From Exophiala sp. HKRS030 (lineage: Eukaryota; Ascomycota; Eurotiomycetes; Chaetothyriales; Herpotrichiellaceae), in assembly GCA_023897205.1 (NCBI GenBank), contig JAHWDD010000007.1, forward strand, positions 1,674,001 to 1,738,000: a stretch of DNA of 64,000 nucleotides, in the 5' to 3' direction. How positions within the stretch are numbered: the first letter of the stretch is position 1; each line of letters starts with the position of its first letter. Shown piece after piece: positions 34,476 to 48,739 of this stretch. The notes under the pieces were generated by a model. The model saw only the letters and a list, made by a program, of their open reading frames with translations. It made no database searches and was not told the origin of the DNA. A program made the translations under genes and the position numbers.

Positions 34476-36890
34476 GGTATACTCAAGCGTAGAGCCCGTT
34501 GCGTCGATAGTCTTTACCTCGTACTGCAAGGGGAGACCAGGGTGGAATAGGTGGGATGGATTAAATACATCTCGGAGATATGATAAATTCGACTGAGCTT
34601 TTGAAGCTTCTAATGTCGTTCAACCACCCCTATCAGCACTTACGGCTAACAGACGAGCGGCGTCCTTGAGAGTGGGGAGCATTTTGCGGTGATTTGTGCC
34701 TCGCGAAAAGAGACGTTACATCTCTTGGTTATCACTGGCGAGATAGAGCTATCAGTAGCTCATTCGTTTAACTAGAGGATGTGGACAGCCAGCAGAGTCT
34801 GGGGAAGCTCTACAAACATGGGGTATCAAGCCCTCAGAACCCAGGGGAGACCCTGATAACGGGAAGCATGAGATTATAAGGCAGTTTACACGTGACACGG
34901 TCCGGCGCACGAATCAGAATCGTCGCTCGGGGCGGAACCGGGAATAAGAGAAGTCGGTCGGGCGGAAGTAAATCGCTAGCGGGTGGACCGCTGAATGGTG
35001 GACAGTGGATGCTGGGTGAATGGGCTTATCAGCTTGACTGACTTTCTAATCAACATACTCTCCCTTTTCGAAGACCCTTCATGTCAAGTCCAAGCCGCGA
35101 TCAAGGTCCACTTGGAAACTTGTCTGGTCAAACCTTCCTCCACTGTTGCCATTCCCGATCTCGACTGCTGTGAGCTCTGACCGTCGTGGGAAGCACAGGT
35201 TCACAGGCTAGAGCGAAGAGCACAGTCAGTTCCAGTTTCTGGTTGACTGATCCGAAAGTCGAGACTGAAGCAATGGTGGAAGTGCTAGTCAGCAGGCCTC
35301 ATAGGGCACGAGTCGCAAAGGGCATGGCGAAACAAAGCAAGGTATCGTTCTCCAAAGAAGGACAAAGCGAATGGCAGGAGATATACGGCCCAATCTCCTG
35401 GTGCAGAAACGACACCAGCAGAAATACGATCAACAATACGAACGGCATGTCACCTTTCGATAGCTGTAGCATAACACAACTCCAACTTCCGTCTTTGAAG
35501 ATGCCAACCAGCTATCTCTCAGTTACACGTCTGCAGCCACCCTGAACGAAATGTTCGGAGCTGTTGGTCGCCATTTGCGGAAAACCAGTATGGCAGGTCT
35601 GATGTCCAGGCAGTGGCGAAACCATCGTGCATAGCACACAGTCGAGGAAATTCTCACCCTTCATGACCGGCCCTGATGCCTGTACACCTCGTCAAGCAGC
35701 CACGACAAGGAGACTTATGCGCGGTGAGAGTGGCTTGAAGGAGGTCGGCGAATCACGCACGAACTCATAGTGGTATATATCAGTAGGTCAAGATCGAGTT
35801 GAGAAGATTCGGAATCGCACGACGATTTTGTCCGTGTATGCTGGGCATCCTCGGATGGATGCTTACACCATGGGCTGTGAAGCAGCCCCTGCATGTACCG
35901 CTGCGGTGGGAAGCTCAAGGACGTGGGGATGATTCTCGCAAAGTAGACCCTCAGCGCAGCCAAAAACTCCCACTAAGGTGACAGCGAGCACGGTGACGGA
36001 ATTTCAGCACGACAGTCGACATGTCTGCAGTAATCGAGGACTCATCTTCCTCGAAGGCATGACCTTCAATAATGCTATAAATCTGCAAAATGGAAGGCTT
36101 TGGGAGTCAGACGGTGTCCTATGAGATGTTTTAGAGTGGTCTGGCCAAGATCGGCCAAAGGGGAAAGGCATGGGGAGGGAGAGAGAGCGCTATTTGAGAC
36201 TTTTGAGATATTCTGAGGCTGGGCAGACTTGTTCAACTTCGTCTTCAATAAATGTATAGAGTTACGACTACTATTCCGATATCACACTCCGCAATGCATG
36301 TTAGAAGTGCCTTAATGCCAGAGAACAGATGAGCCAGAGCCTCCTTCCTCGGCGAAGGGGAAACCCTGGAGGTCCCTTTTCTAGGCAACATTGTATAATA
36401 CATAGAAGAAGAATTGCTCTTAGCCAGTTACAGAGTGACTCTCGCATTCATACAATATTTTTTTCCTGATACTTCTTTAACCGCAAGGGAATATCCAGTA
36501 GGTGAGTCAAGGGTGGTTGCTCCCGAGGCTCGGGCGAGCCAGGGGGTGAGCAAGGGCGGCATCACCCTATTCCCCGATTGGGGGTTTTGAGAAGCGACTA
36601 GTTCGACCATGTCTTGGCACGATTTAGGCTGCAACGCTAAGTCAACTGCCCATTAAGGCTCGCGATTGATGCTCGTATAGACAACCTGGAACTGATCCTC
36701 GTATTGACAACTGACACTCGTACTGACAACCAATACCTGAATTTGTTCCCTATGCACCTGTTACACAGTCTCTCGAGGCCCGGCGCCTATTCCAGCAGGG
36801 CAACACCTCGACCGCGACCACGCCCACAGGCGCCCTCGCCCGTTCTCCGTCTTGATATATACCCTTCGATTTCTCTACTCTTCCACCCTC
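34476..36890. other. Long intergenic region (2.4 kb)
   Basis: No gene supported. A frame at 35186-35545 starts on GTG and has no family match. Near the right end lie three direct copies of a 14-base CTCGTAYWGACAAC unit (36672-36730), followed by the broken family gene at 36891. Confidence 0.5.
36672..36730. repeat. Three direct copies of CTCGTAYWGACAAC
   Basis: Copies at 36672-36685, 36698-36711 and 36717-36730 differ only at two positions. They lie 160-220 bp upstream of the ATG at 36891, so they may be clustered binding sites or an old tandem duplication. Confidence 0.6.
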
Positions 36891-38451
36891 ATGTTCGTTA
36901 TAGATGAAGCTAAGTCAGGAAAGCGACGACTGTCCTCGCAAGTCCTCGATGATGTTCAGCAGGAGCAAGCAACGAAGAAACACAAACCATCTTTGAAGAC
37001 TCGTTCCGAACCTCAACATCGTCCTCCCAGCTTCTGGGACACTCTATCCAAAGTTTACCTGAGCTTCAGTGCCCTAAAAGAGTTTGACAGCAGAACAATT
37101 CAAGAGACCAGCCAGCAGTATTGCACGTTCAAGCCCGCCGCGGAACATCCACAAGGACAGACTCTCCAACGGCTTAAGAGATTTGCTCGGCGCGGTGGTC
37201 CTGACTTGTCACATATTAGAGGAGTGAGTCCTATAGTATGTGGTTGATACAATTACGGCTAATCTCGGGGTAACAGTTTGCGAGTTTAGCACTTCCCGTC
37301 ACCGATGCCATGAGCGAACCTTCTGGCTTGCGAGGCCGGAAACGATCCTCCAACTCGTCGAAGAGAAGCAAATCGACTCGAACCACAAACACGACAACCA
37401 AGAGTAGGAATTTTGAGCAAAAGATGCTTGACAATGGTATATACCCTCCTGAATATGAACACCCGGATGGAAGAGAACCGGTTGAACCTGCAAATTTGGA
37501 AGACATTCAGCATGAGCTCACTACTTATCGAGCATCCCTCTCTCCGTCGCGGTTCATTGATGACGATTTCAAGGCATTTAAAAGAGCAAATGCACGGGCG
37601 TCCGGCGAAGCTACCGGCCTGTATAGGGTCCATCCGCTCATTGCTGGAAATGAAAAGGATCACCTTTCGAAGCTGATCTTCCCTTGACCAATCTCGAGCC
37701 GCTGGTAAAGGAGGTGAGCGATGCTAAACCTGATTTGTACTACGGCGCACAACCTTCTCGTATTGACCAACGTGTACGAGCCGACCTTGAGAAGTACATC
37801 ATTCCCTCCTCCACCACCAGCCGTCCTGCAGCCCCCAATTTCTTTCTTGAGGGCAAGAGCAAGTCCGGAAACGCCTATGAGGCCCGAAACCAAGCGATGT
37901 ATGACGGGGCCGTTGGGGCTCGGGCCATGCATAAACTTCAGAACTTTGGTGAAGATGAGTCAGTGTACGACAACAAGGCGCAGAGTTTTAGTAGTACATA
38001 TCATGCCGGAACCGGAACGCTCCAATTGTACGCGACCCATGTCAGCCGAGCTGCCGACCCAGGAGGGCAGTCCGAATATCATATGACGCAAATAAATTCA
38101 TATGGAATGACGGGAAACGTGAAGACTTTCCGGGAAGGTGCTGCTGCCTACCGAAACTGCCGAGATCAGGCAAAGAGCTTCCTTACTGATGCCATCGATC
38201 AAGCAAATGAGACTGCTCGTCGGCCGCCGCCTAAAAAGTGCGCAACCGAGATCTTGGACAGCAGTACATCCTGGTCAACTAACCTAATTGACGCCTCCGA
38301 CACTTCTGAAGATGAGTTGGCTCGTAATGAGGTCAGAAGGATCAAACGGTCGAGACCTGCTCCGGCACAACCCTTGGCCACCAGTTCACCTAAAGCCAGA
38401 CGATCCGGTCGCACTTCTGAATCCTTGGACGTTTTGGACGCTTCCGAATAG
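36891..38451 (+). pseudogene. Frameshifted member of a fungal family of unknown function (DUF7924-like)
   Basis: The encoded protein matches in outline a multi-copy, fungus-only family that I believe is catalogued as DUF7924; that name is from memory. Exon 1 (36891-37223) begins MFVIDEAKSGKRRLSSQ and holds SFWDTLSKVYLSFSALKEFD. A 53-bp intron leads into FASLALPVTDAMS, a Ser/Arg/Thr-rich basic linker, NGIYPPEYEHPDGREPVEP, then SLSPSRFIDDDFKAFKRANA and VHPLIAG. At about 37654-37687 the frame shifts by one base, with a stop at 37687. The other frame continues cleanly as LTNLEPLVKEV, DLYYGAQPSRIDQRVR, APNFFLEGKSKSGNAYEA, YDGAVGARAMH and YDNKAQSFSSTYHAG to a stop at 38451. The spaced D...ExK (DLYYG...FLEGK) recalls PD-(D/E)XK nuclease folds, a speculation. 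One base loss or a sequence error explains the break. Confidence 0.72.
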
Positions 38452-38675
38452 TGCCTCACTTCACAGTAAAATCTAACCCAGAAGTTCACAAAAAGGACGA
38501 GAGGCTTCTCACGAGAAAAGATTCGATTTGTCGTCCAAAACCAAAAGTTAAGACAGGTCAAGATGCTCTGAAGGCAAAGGAAGTGTCTCCGAAGCGAATG
38601 TGCTGTCAATATGACGTTCAATGATGTCCTGAACGCGCCCCTCCAGCAGTCATCGAAGACACTGGATTCACAGAG

Positions 38676-40633
<1,958 letters not shown>

Positions 40634-41142
40634 ATGGTCTTAGAAGTCGAATCCAAGACCAACATTTTTAAGATCCAGAACCTACCCGGGACACCGCACC
40701 ACGTGTACTTCAGTAAGTGAAGCAACCGTTTCAGTTAGAGTCGTTCTCCGGCTTGTAGCCTTCTAACCACGTTCAACAGCCGATCTTCTTGGAAGTCGTG
40801 ACGAAGGGGTCCCCAACCCCATTACAGGCTCATGGTTTCGCATCGAGAAAGGACCTCCGGCCACATCTCCCAAGTACGACTATGATGAGGTTGGCGTTGT
40901 CATCAAAGGTGAGACCGCTCTCAAGGCCCCCACACAGATGTATGTGTAGACTGCAACCAGGACTCTCTGACCGACCCCGTGCCGTTGTAGGTACTATTAT
41001 CTTGGAGGACGAGATGGGTACCAAGAAGACTGTCGAGGCTGGTGATACCTTCGTGATTCACCGAGGAAGCACGGTTGCCTTCTCTTCAAGCGACTATGGA
41101 ATCGCGTTCAAGTGCGGGTCTAGGCTGATGGCTAGACTTTAG
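40634..41142 (+). CDS. Small single-domain cupin protein
   Basis: Three exons (40634-40712, 40780-40908, 40991-41142) give 119 residues. The fold is recognisable from the beta-strand pattern EVGVVIKGTIILEDEMGTKKTVEAGDTFVIHRGSTVAF, in which the cupin GD...HRG turn is clear. The first half carries SWFRIEKGPPATSPKYDYDE in place of a canonical GxHxHxE metal motif. The nearest types are EutQ/ethanolamine-utilisation-like and other small cupins. Metal ligands are weak: an Asp/Glu-rich DYDYDE stretch and one His. It may therefore be a lyase, isomerase or metal-poor binding protein. Divergent from the amine oxidase across 354 bp, it could act on the oxidase product; the EutQ resemblance makes an amine link attractive but unproven. 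Confidence 0.82.
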
Positions 41143-41514
41143 AGATGGCAAGTGACAGATGAGGTCGGATAGGAGTGGGATTTCTGTGAGGTTCACTACA
41201 GCCCCGCCAGACAGCTCCACATGTCGTTACAAGGCTCTCAAAACCGACCAATCGCACTTTCTCTCCGAATGTAGTAAGGCTCATGACGATAGACCCCATA
41301 AATGTCTTTCATCTTGGTCATGTCGTCTGTCTGCCGTCGCGAGACAAGCAATAATGATGCTTCTGAGTCTCTCAAACCTGGCGAAGGAGATTTGTCAACC
41401 GGCATCTGGAAAAGAAGTTGCACTTCAGTTTCCGTTAGTGGAAATAATTCACACTTTGTAGGAGCGGAGCCGCAATATAACTGATTTCAACTTCTTTCGA
41501 CCGTTGTCAGTCCC
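41143..41514. other. Intergenic region
   Basis: About 370 bp between the cupin stop and the next regulator. No gene seen. Confidence 0.5.
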
Positions 41515-43562
41515 ATGGCTGCGGTGCCTAAGGGGGTAAAATCCAGATCCGGCTGTGTAACATGCAAAAGGCGAAGGGTAAGTCGAGGCTCACAACCGTG
41601 TGCTAAAGATGTTCAACTAAGAGGCAGGTAAAATGCGACGAAACCAAACCGCTCTGTAGACAGTGCGTATCTAAGAATCTGGAATGTCCAGGCTATGACA
41701 TCCGATGGAGATGGTCAACCAAACATGAGCGGTCGACAAACTTCGACCTCCAACGAAGTCCTACTTCCCGCAGGAAAATTGCGGATTCTCTCCATTCTCC
41801 CCTTAAGCCCCCAGCAGGCATCATTTGTCATTCTCGGCAGCAAGGAAACGAGGGAACGGCGGCGCATGTCGACCAATTCAAGTCTGCGAGTCCCACTATC
41901 GACCCCGACCTTGGCAGTCGATATGGAAGTGACAGATTCGGTTGCAATACAGATCACGCATTGTTGAGTGACGTATGGGATGTTGTCGAGCGCCCTGCTT
42001 CGAGATCAAGAAGACGTCGGAGCGTCTCGGTGTCGAAATCCTCATTACCAGAACAATTGACTCTCGTCACTCGGAAACACATCTGGCCACCCCCGGACAC
42101 CATCCTCGGCGGCCCGCAAACTCAAGTGGATTTCTTCGCGCAAAGGATATGTAAAGCGCTGACAGTATTTGACTCGAAAATCAATCCGTTCAGGTTGGTG
42201 AGCATATCGCGGACGAAGGAATCGCTGTTGTTCTTCTCCCTAGTCCGCTACGTCACTGCGGCCTTCTTGACCTCGAGCGGCATGGACACGAGCAGTGCCC
42301 TTGTTGTGCAGGATGCGCAGACCGATATACTACACCGATTACACAATGAGGTGGCGCGGTTACATACCTCAATGGGAGCAAACCCCGTGGATGTCCTGAC
42401 AGCGATTATCATGTACGGCCTCAGCATTAACTGGGATGGATCTGACAGTCCCAGTATCTTCCACTACAATGCAGCTGTTCAGCTATACCTGCAGACATAC
42501 CGGCACGACACACTTGAACCGCGAGTTGAAGATCATCATGCATTCTTATTGCACTCACTGGCGTACTGGCGGATGGGTCTTGCCTTTGTCACGGACACTA
42601 CAAAAGAGACTTTGCTGGCATCTCCGGTTCTCGAGCCCGGTAATGAAGATGATACCTACAGCAAAATTCCAGCCAAGAGATACCCACATATCCTGGCTGG
42701 CGTCTCCCCGGAGGCACAGAAGCTTCTTGGGCAGGTCGGATCACTGATTTACTCGCAAAGGGTGAGGTCCCGGGAAATGTCTTTCACTTCCATGGCCAGA
42801 TTACAAAATGATCTCGAAGCTGTTCAGAAGGCGCAAGCTCTGGAACAAGATGCATTATCTCTTGCCTTGCCCGAGGTCGGTGAATTCGCTGACACCGAGG
42901 ATCCGGACACCCCCATACAAGATCTTATCAACACCGCAGAAGTCTATCGACTTTCGGCCCTGGTGCTACTGTACCGAGCCTTCCCTGATCTGTTGAATGT
43001 CAGACTAGGAGCCAGAGGAGATGGATTCGATGCGTGTCATTCCACAACCACAACGAATCGACGGTTGCTCTGGGTAACATCACTATCCCTTCACGCACTC
43101 GACATTCTTTCCAGGAACGGACAACGATCTGGCACCCGCAGTGTCGAGCAGATACTTCTGGTCATTCTTGCTGGAGAGCTGCGCAGAGACACGTGCGTCA
43201 ATGGCTCTCGCATCACGGAGGAGCGGCTGAGTCTGGTGGACTCTGGATCGCCGACAGCGGACGCCGACGATTCTACGCTATCCCCAACGACAAGCTCTGC
43301 TTTCGACCACTTCGAAGGTGTGCATGGCTTAACAAAACCCCGTCATTCTCCTGAAGACGTCACCCCTAGCTCGAGCATCACTCAGGCTCGGGCTACCGTG
43401 CTCAAGCGTCTTCGAGCGATTCGCGAGATTTTGCCATACAAATCAATTGAGCTCGTGGAAGAGCTGGTACTCAAAACATGGCAAATCAGTGATGATGAGA
43501 ATCGTGAAGTCTTTTGGATGGATGTTATGATCGATAACGGGTGGAAATTCCTAATGGTTTGA
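41515..43562 (+). CDS. Zn2Cys6 fungal-specific transcription factor
   Basis: Nuclear regulator. Two exons (41515-41577 and 41628-43562) give 665 residues; the 50-bp intron splits the zinc cluster. That cluster reads SGCVTCKRRR then VKCDETKPLCRQC...C at residues 13-43, with GYDIRW following as in the Fungal_trans_2 group. The middle region has VDFFAQRICKALTVFDSKINPFRLV, RYVTAAFLTSSGM and MYGLSINWDGSD, and the C-terminus has AEVYRLSALVLLYRAFPDLL. The last 120 residues include a Ser/Thr/Pro-rich loop, then RLRAIREILPYKSIELVEELVLKTWQ. It sits just downstream of the cupin on the same strand, so the amine oxidase and cupin are its most likely local targets (inferred). Confidence 0.9.
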
Positions 43563-44496
43563 GGCAAGTCAATCAAATACTGAATACTCCCGGCTTCCAC
43601 AAGCAAACCCACACTGAAGTGCAAAAACGGACAACAATGACAGACAGTTAAGGCTTGAGGCCATTGACATCCTGAGAGGGCTTGATACGAAGAATGAAGG
43701 TGCAAAGCCCAAAGCCACACGACCAAATGACAAACACAGAGAGCGCCTTTCCGATTCCATTGATCTAGATCTCGGTGAAGTACAAGTCGACTGCCATGAT
43801 AGGACCCGTCTCTAGAAGTCTGGTCTACTCCTTTTTCGGCGGCTGGTGTGTCCTTGTCACGGACCCTTTTCTTCCTCACACTGATGACCTACATTGGAAG
43901 AAGCGCCAACGATGTTGCAGTTGAGGCAAAGAGATGGACTATCTCCGTTCGACAAGTTTGATTTTGTGGGGGCGCACCGGTGTGCTGGCGCTGTGACCCG
44001 ACCAAATTGTCAACATCCTTGAACCCTTATGTATCCGTCATGAAATCGTGGTATGGCGCGGAAGGAAGCCATCAGATAGTCATCGTGGTCGCAGAGCACC
44101 ACCTTGTCCGCCATAACTGCCTTTAGTTGAATAGTCTGGTGCAGTCGATATCTACGAATCTAGAATTGTCTTGATCAGGTTTTCACTGCGGAATTGAGCT
44201 ACCGGACCCGTTGTATGTGAAATATTAGGACAAGGAATTCGCGTCCCATAGAAGATCCGGATCCACATACTCAGTGCCAGGGACGAAGTCGAAATACTTC
44301 GAACGCAGCGGGTGGTCGAGGTGACCACTGGCGCGGGACCACTCGGACATTTCTCTCCTCTGACACGACCATTTTAAGCAGCAAATGTCGCGATGGGCTG
44401 GGTTGTTGAAGTGACTGACTTTTGTTCAGAACAGTACTTCGTAGTTGTGAAGGAATTGTTAGTTGTAAGATTTGAGAAGTTTGAAGGATCCGAGTT
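43563..44496. other. Convergent intergenic region
   Basis: Between the regulator and phosphatase 3' ends. Short frames at 43569-43879 on the minus strand are antisense or chance frames. No gene supported. Confidence 0.5.
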
Positions 44497-46295
44497 TCAC
44501 ACCACAACTCCATTTTGCACGAGCACCAGCTCATCCACTCTGTCAGCAGCATATTCGACACGTTTCCAAGTCTTTAAGCTCCCCGTAGTGGTGTCGATTT
44601 CCCAAATCCTCATTCGTCGGTGAAATCGCTCCCTGCCGTACGAACAATATCCCCCGAACCCACTGCCACCTCCATAGCATAGCCAAGGGCCAGACCGAGG
44701 AGTCATGTCGCCATCTTGCTGCGATTGTGGCAGCAGAGCGCAAAAATCATTAACGTGATCATGTCCGCAGCCTAATGCTGATATGCCTCCCTTAACCAAG
44801 GCGTCGTAGAAATGGGAATTAAAGCTGGGGCACTCTGTCGGTTCTCTCCGATGGCCGTTGCGTATATTCAGATGGGGATCCCTGAATTCGGGAAGAGGGA
44901 TGTGAAAAAAAGCCAGAGACACGTGAAAGAGACTGTCGGTACCTTCCTCACGAGCTCTTCTTTGCGCTTGGGAAATGTTCGTGAACCAGTCAATTTGGCT
45001 TTGCGTGACTGGGTGATAGTCGGGGTCGGTTGTTTCGTTCGGAACCTGACCGTGAGAATCTAAGAAATACAAAGTCGATAGCGGACGCTGTGACGGTGCG
45101 GTAGCCAGGATCTGGAGGTAGAAGTTGCCTACACCGTCAACCTCCTGTGGACCTGACTCGCAGAGGCTAAAAGGCAGTTTTTGAAGTATTGACATCTGTG
45201 CTGTGCCTGTAATCTGGTCAGCAAGCATGGATAGCTATCGTCCCCAAGGCTCAGCTTATTGAGATTGCATAAGTGTCTTGGGGAGCATAGTGGTCTACAT
45301 GGGTTGGGAGAGTGCAACTCACGTGTCAATGCATGGGTACCCTCGCAGTCATGATTACCAAAAACAGCTGCGAATGGGATTGAACGCACGATCATAGGAG
45401 CAACCACTTTGAATAGGGCAGATTGGCTGTCGGAGATGTCGTGGTGTAACTGGTCTCCAGCGAGAATTACAAGGTCTGGCTTTTCGATATCCAAGATCTT
45501 TCCAATGAGGTCCATCGTGAGTGGATCGGCCTCGCTCTCTGGGAGATTCTTCCCGTGCGCATCAATAGCGTCGCTGCATACCCCGACGCCGGTCACCATG
45601 TGCGTGTCAGAGATCTGGACAATCCTGAATTTGCCATTTTCTCTGACTCTCAAAGCTGCCGAATCATTCGGTCTCCGCTTGGCCCTGCCGCGGAGGAGGC
45701 TTAGTCTTGCACCCGGCACCTTTGGCTGAGCGTCAAGCTGTAGCGGTGATCGCATGAGAGTCCATTGTGGTCGTGGGTCGACGGCATCTATGCCAAAGAG
45801 AACATCAACCTCTGTCACAACATCGTCGACCTTACCAGAGAACTTGCTTCTCAGCACCCAAATTCCGCCAGGTCGGCTCTCCCATGAACGATTTGAGCTA
45901 GGGTTGGGAGGCGCCTCGCCCATTGCGATATCCATAACCAGCAGATCTTCAGCTGTAAGGTCATCCTCATTGGCCAGCGCCACATATAGCCATGCGCTCC
46001 GCTGAGATGTATGCAGGTAGAGCTCCTTCTCTATGCGGTGCCATGTTTCCGGATTGAGCTCGCAGGTGGAGAGAGAATCTGTCGGAGAGAAGATGTGTAT
46101 GGTCAGATCTGTGACAACCGGATAAGCAAGTGTCGTTGTGGAGGGAGCAGAAATCGTCGACATTTTGGAGGGCACGGCTCCAAGAAAGTGCGCAGCATGA
46201 AGCATCGCTTCTGCACACATTGCTGCAGATATTTGCCGAATTACCCATTGGGTACCAAGTGTCACGTGGGATGAGGGGATGGGCACCTTGAACAT
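44497..46295 (-). CDS. Calcineurin-like metallophosphoesterase, Dcr2-like
   Basis: Two-metal phosphatase of the purple-acid/calcineurin superfamily resembling yeast Dcr2, which acts on unfolded-protein-response and cell-cycle targets. Two exons on the minus strand (46295-45323 and 45206-44497) give 560 residues. The Dcr2-type N-domain is visible in VVTDLTIHIFSP, CELNPETWHRIEKELYLHT and WESRPGGIWVLRSKF. The metal-binding blocks follow in order: VQISDTHMV, LAGDQLHHD, VFGNHDCEG, the His in FFHIPLPEF, and GHDHVND. The second exon acceptor is the internal TTACAG, giving LTRTAQMSILQKLPFSL. The start is uncertain. The ATG at 46295 gives no clear transmembrane anchor, whereas many relatives have one; a missed upstream exon is possible. 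Catalytic core intact. Confidence 0.87.
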
Positions 46296-46953
46296 GAAAC
46301 AGGTCTTTGTTGGAATTCGGCGCCGTGCTGGAGGAGGATGAAGACGAAATCGGCAGGGCCAGAACCATTGAAGGTGCCTTACATGAAAGTCTCGTGTACA
46401 AATATTTGTGCGACAAGCGAAGACATCAATTCAGGAAGCGCCGAGAGAAGATGTCAAAATGCGCATCGTGAAAGGTATTCTCCTAGAGTAAATATACAGG
46501 TATGGATGAGACAGGCTCCTTGGACATTACCTAGGAATAATGTTGCGAACCTACATACAAAATGGCCCATACTACTTATATATGCCGGAAAGCGCTGCGA
46601 GCGGCATCATTGAATTCGCGATCAGTTGTCAATGCTATTCACTCTGAGTTGGGTCTCGCTGCTCATTCATTTTGGCTTCACTCACTCCTATGGTCTGCCT
46701 TTGCATTATCAAGAATGTTATTGTGCCAAAAGTTTCCCTTTGATTGGACCATTTTGAATCAAAGCATTCATTATTCACTTGAAACAATTGTTGAGATGAT
46801 GCACTGCATGAGGTTACCTTTGAGCACGTCTTTCTCGCGCATACACAACCAACCAGCACACTCCTCATACAGCACCATCAACACCTATCCATCTCTCAAA
46901 GAATTGTACAGTCTTTCCAATCACGTTGACCATTTACCAAATCTGGGCTCGCA
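46296..46953. other. Divergent intergenic region
   Basis: Promoter region for the Dcr2-like and the charged-protein genes. It could hide a missing first exon of the phosphatase. Frames at 46562-47026 are not supported. Confidence 0.4.
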
Positions 46954-47509
46954 ATGGCCAAAGCAATTCGAAACCCGAGAAAGAAGACCGCAACCGGAAA
47001 GGGAAGGACAAAGAAGAACGCAATGAGGAAGCCGAAGTGGACAAGACCATCTGGCATGGTTGAGATCCTGAAGATATGTGACGATGACGTTATTCGCACT
47101 GTCAGACGCCGACTCACTCGCAATGGAAACGGTCAATATTCGAACTCCAACCACCGGTCTGAACTACCATACTAACAATGTTGAAGTAGACAACTTCAAG
47201 CAGTCAGCACAAAGCTCTCCTGCCAGTGAATCCGAGCCTGCAAGCCCTGCTGTTTCGGTAACTTCTTGTTCAGATGTGTACCCATCTGATGATTCGGAAG
47301 ACAGTGATGTAGGAAGCATTCATCGTGAAGGAGAAGAAGAGAAAACTGCTGCGCCACTTGAATATCCAGAGATGGTCTCCCCAGAAGACATCTCAGTGTC
47401 ACCGTGTGTGCTTTTCACCAGGTCAATGGCACGTCTTCATCAGCAGCAGCGAGCTCGGCGCACTCCAATCACGGCTGCGGTGGAGGATGCATACGAATCA
47501 GGTGGCGCC

Positions 47510-47542
<33 letters not shown>

Positions 47543-48111
47543 AAGCCTCTTCGCCAGGAACGGCGAAATTTTCGATTGTGTCTCACATCGCCGAAACAAG
47601 ACGATTGTCTTGAGTCACCGCAGGATACTAGGGAGAGATCCCCGACCCACAACGTTGCACCTGCGAAGAAACATGGGCTATCCAAAAAATCCTCGCAGAA
47701 AAAGATTGTCAAGACGTGTACGTTTCCTCAGTCTCACCAGTCTTCTTCTTCCATATTGGGAGATTATGGACACTACTGACCTTTTCATCAGCAAAAGCCA
47801 AGAACATAAAGCCTGCCCGTAAGGTTACAGAAGAGAAACAACTTAATCGACTTCGATCTCTGATTGACGAAGACCTCCTGGTGTCGACTGACCGGAAGCG
47901 AAAAGGCACCACCAAGAACGGGAGGATGCACGAGGCGAGTTTCCAGATGATCGATCGGCTGTTGGGAGACAGGAACACTGCGAGTGGTGACATCATCAAA
48001 CTCGAGAAAGAGGTCGTGGACTTGAAGAGAAAACTTGCGGACGTGAAAAAGGACAGGAAGAAGGATGTGAAGAAGGATATGAAGAAGGACGGGAAGAAGT
48101 CGTTGAAGTGA
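46954..48111 (+). CDS. Highly charged low-complexity protein, unknown function
   Basis: Three exons (46954-47131, 47187-47717, 47792-48111) give 342 residues. Splice choice rests on good signals: GTCAAT donor with an ACTAAC branch site, and GTACGT donor with a TCAG acceptor. The N-terminus (MAKAIRNPRKKTATGKGRTKK) is basic and looks like a nuclear or nucleolar signal. The middle is Ser/Glu-rich, with an 11-residue Asp run encoded by (GAT)11. The C-terminal third has NRLRSLIDEDLLVSTDRKRKG, then a predicted coiled coil (IIKLEKEVVDLKRKLADV) and a KKDxKKD repeat tail. I do not recognise a family. The composition suggests a chromatin- or RNA-associated, mostly disordered protein; species-restricted origin is possible. 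Confidence 0.62.
47510..47542. repeat. (GAT)11 microsatellite coding for an Asp run
   Basis: Thirty-three bases of exact GAT repeats in frame, giving eleven consecutive Asp. It is likely variable between strains without breaking the frame. Confidence 0.9.
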
Positions 48112-48739
48112 TATAAGTGCACGCGTTGCCCTCCGAGACGATGTCTTGAGTCGCTGAAGCCTTGCAATGTCGACATCTACCAAAATGCCAGATCTGTTGG
48201 TGCTTTTATGGCGTGCATTTGTCAAAGCACAAAGACGGCAGTAGTAGTATGGTTGCAACAATGACCATATCGACGTGTACGTGGCTTTTTTAAACGAACT
48301 CATCATCCAGAGAGTTATAGGAGCAAGCCTTACTATTATTTCCGTTGAGACCTTCAAATATCTCCTTGATAGACCTGTGGGAGCTTGAAATCACTCTCGT
48401 TATTGTCTGTACGTGTCTTTGCGCTATATTGCTCTATGCTGACCCGCTTCTATCCTGTCTATCACCCACAAGAGTGGCCTCTTAATCACCGCATAGAGCC
48501 GCCACTCTTGTGCCCAATGTCGACTCATGACATGAAACCATGCTCTCTTGAACCCACCAGAACCCACCAAAACCCAACTGCCCCCATGGTCCTTGTGTGT
48601 ATAGGTGGGCAATTCTTGAACAACAGCCAGATATCGTATAAATTGACACGGACAAAAACAAAAGATGCACTGACAGGCTATCCAATCTCTATACCCGCCA
48701 CCACGGTGACGACGCCTCCGAGCCTCCCATATAACAAAA
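48112..48739. other. Convergent intergenic region
   Basis: Lies between the charged-protein and thioesterase 3' ends. A frame at 48385-48807 overlaps the thioesterase antisense and is not supported. Confidence 0.5.
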
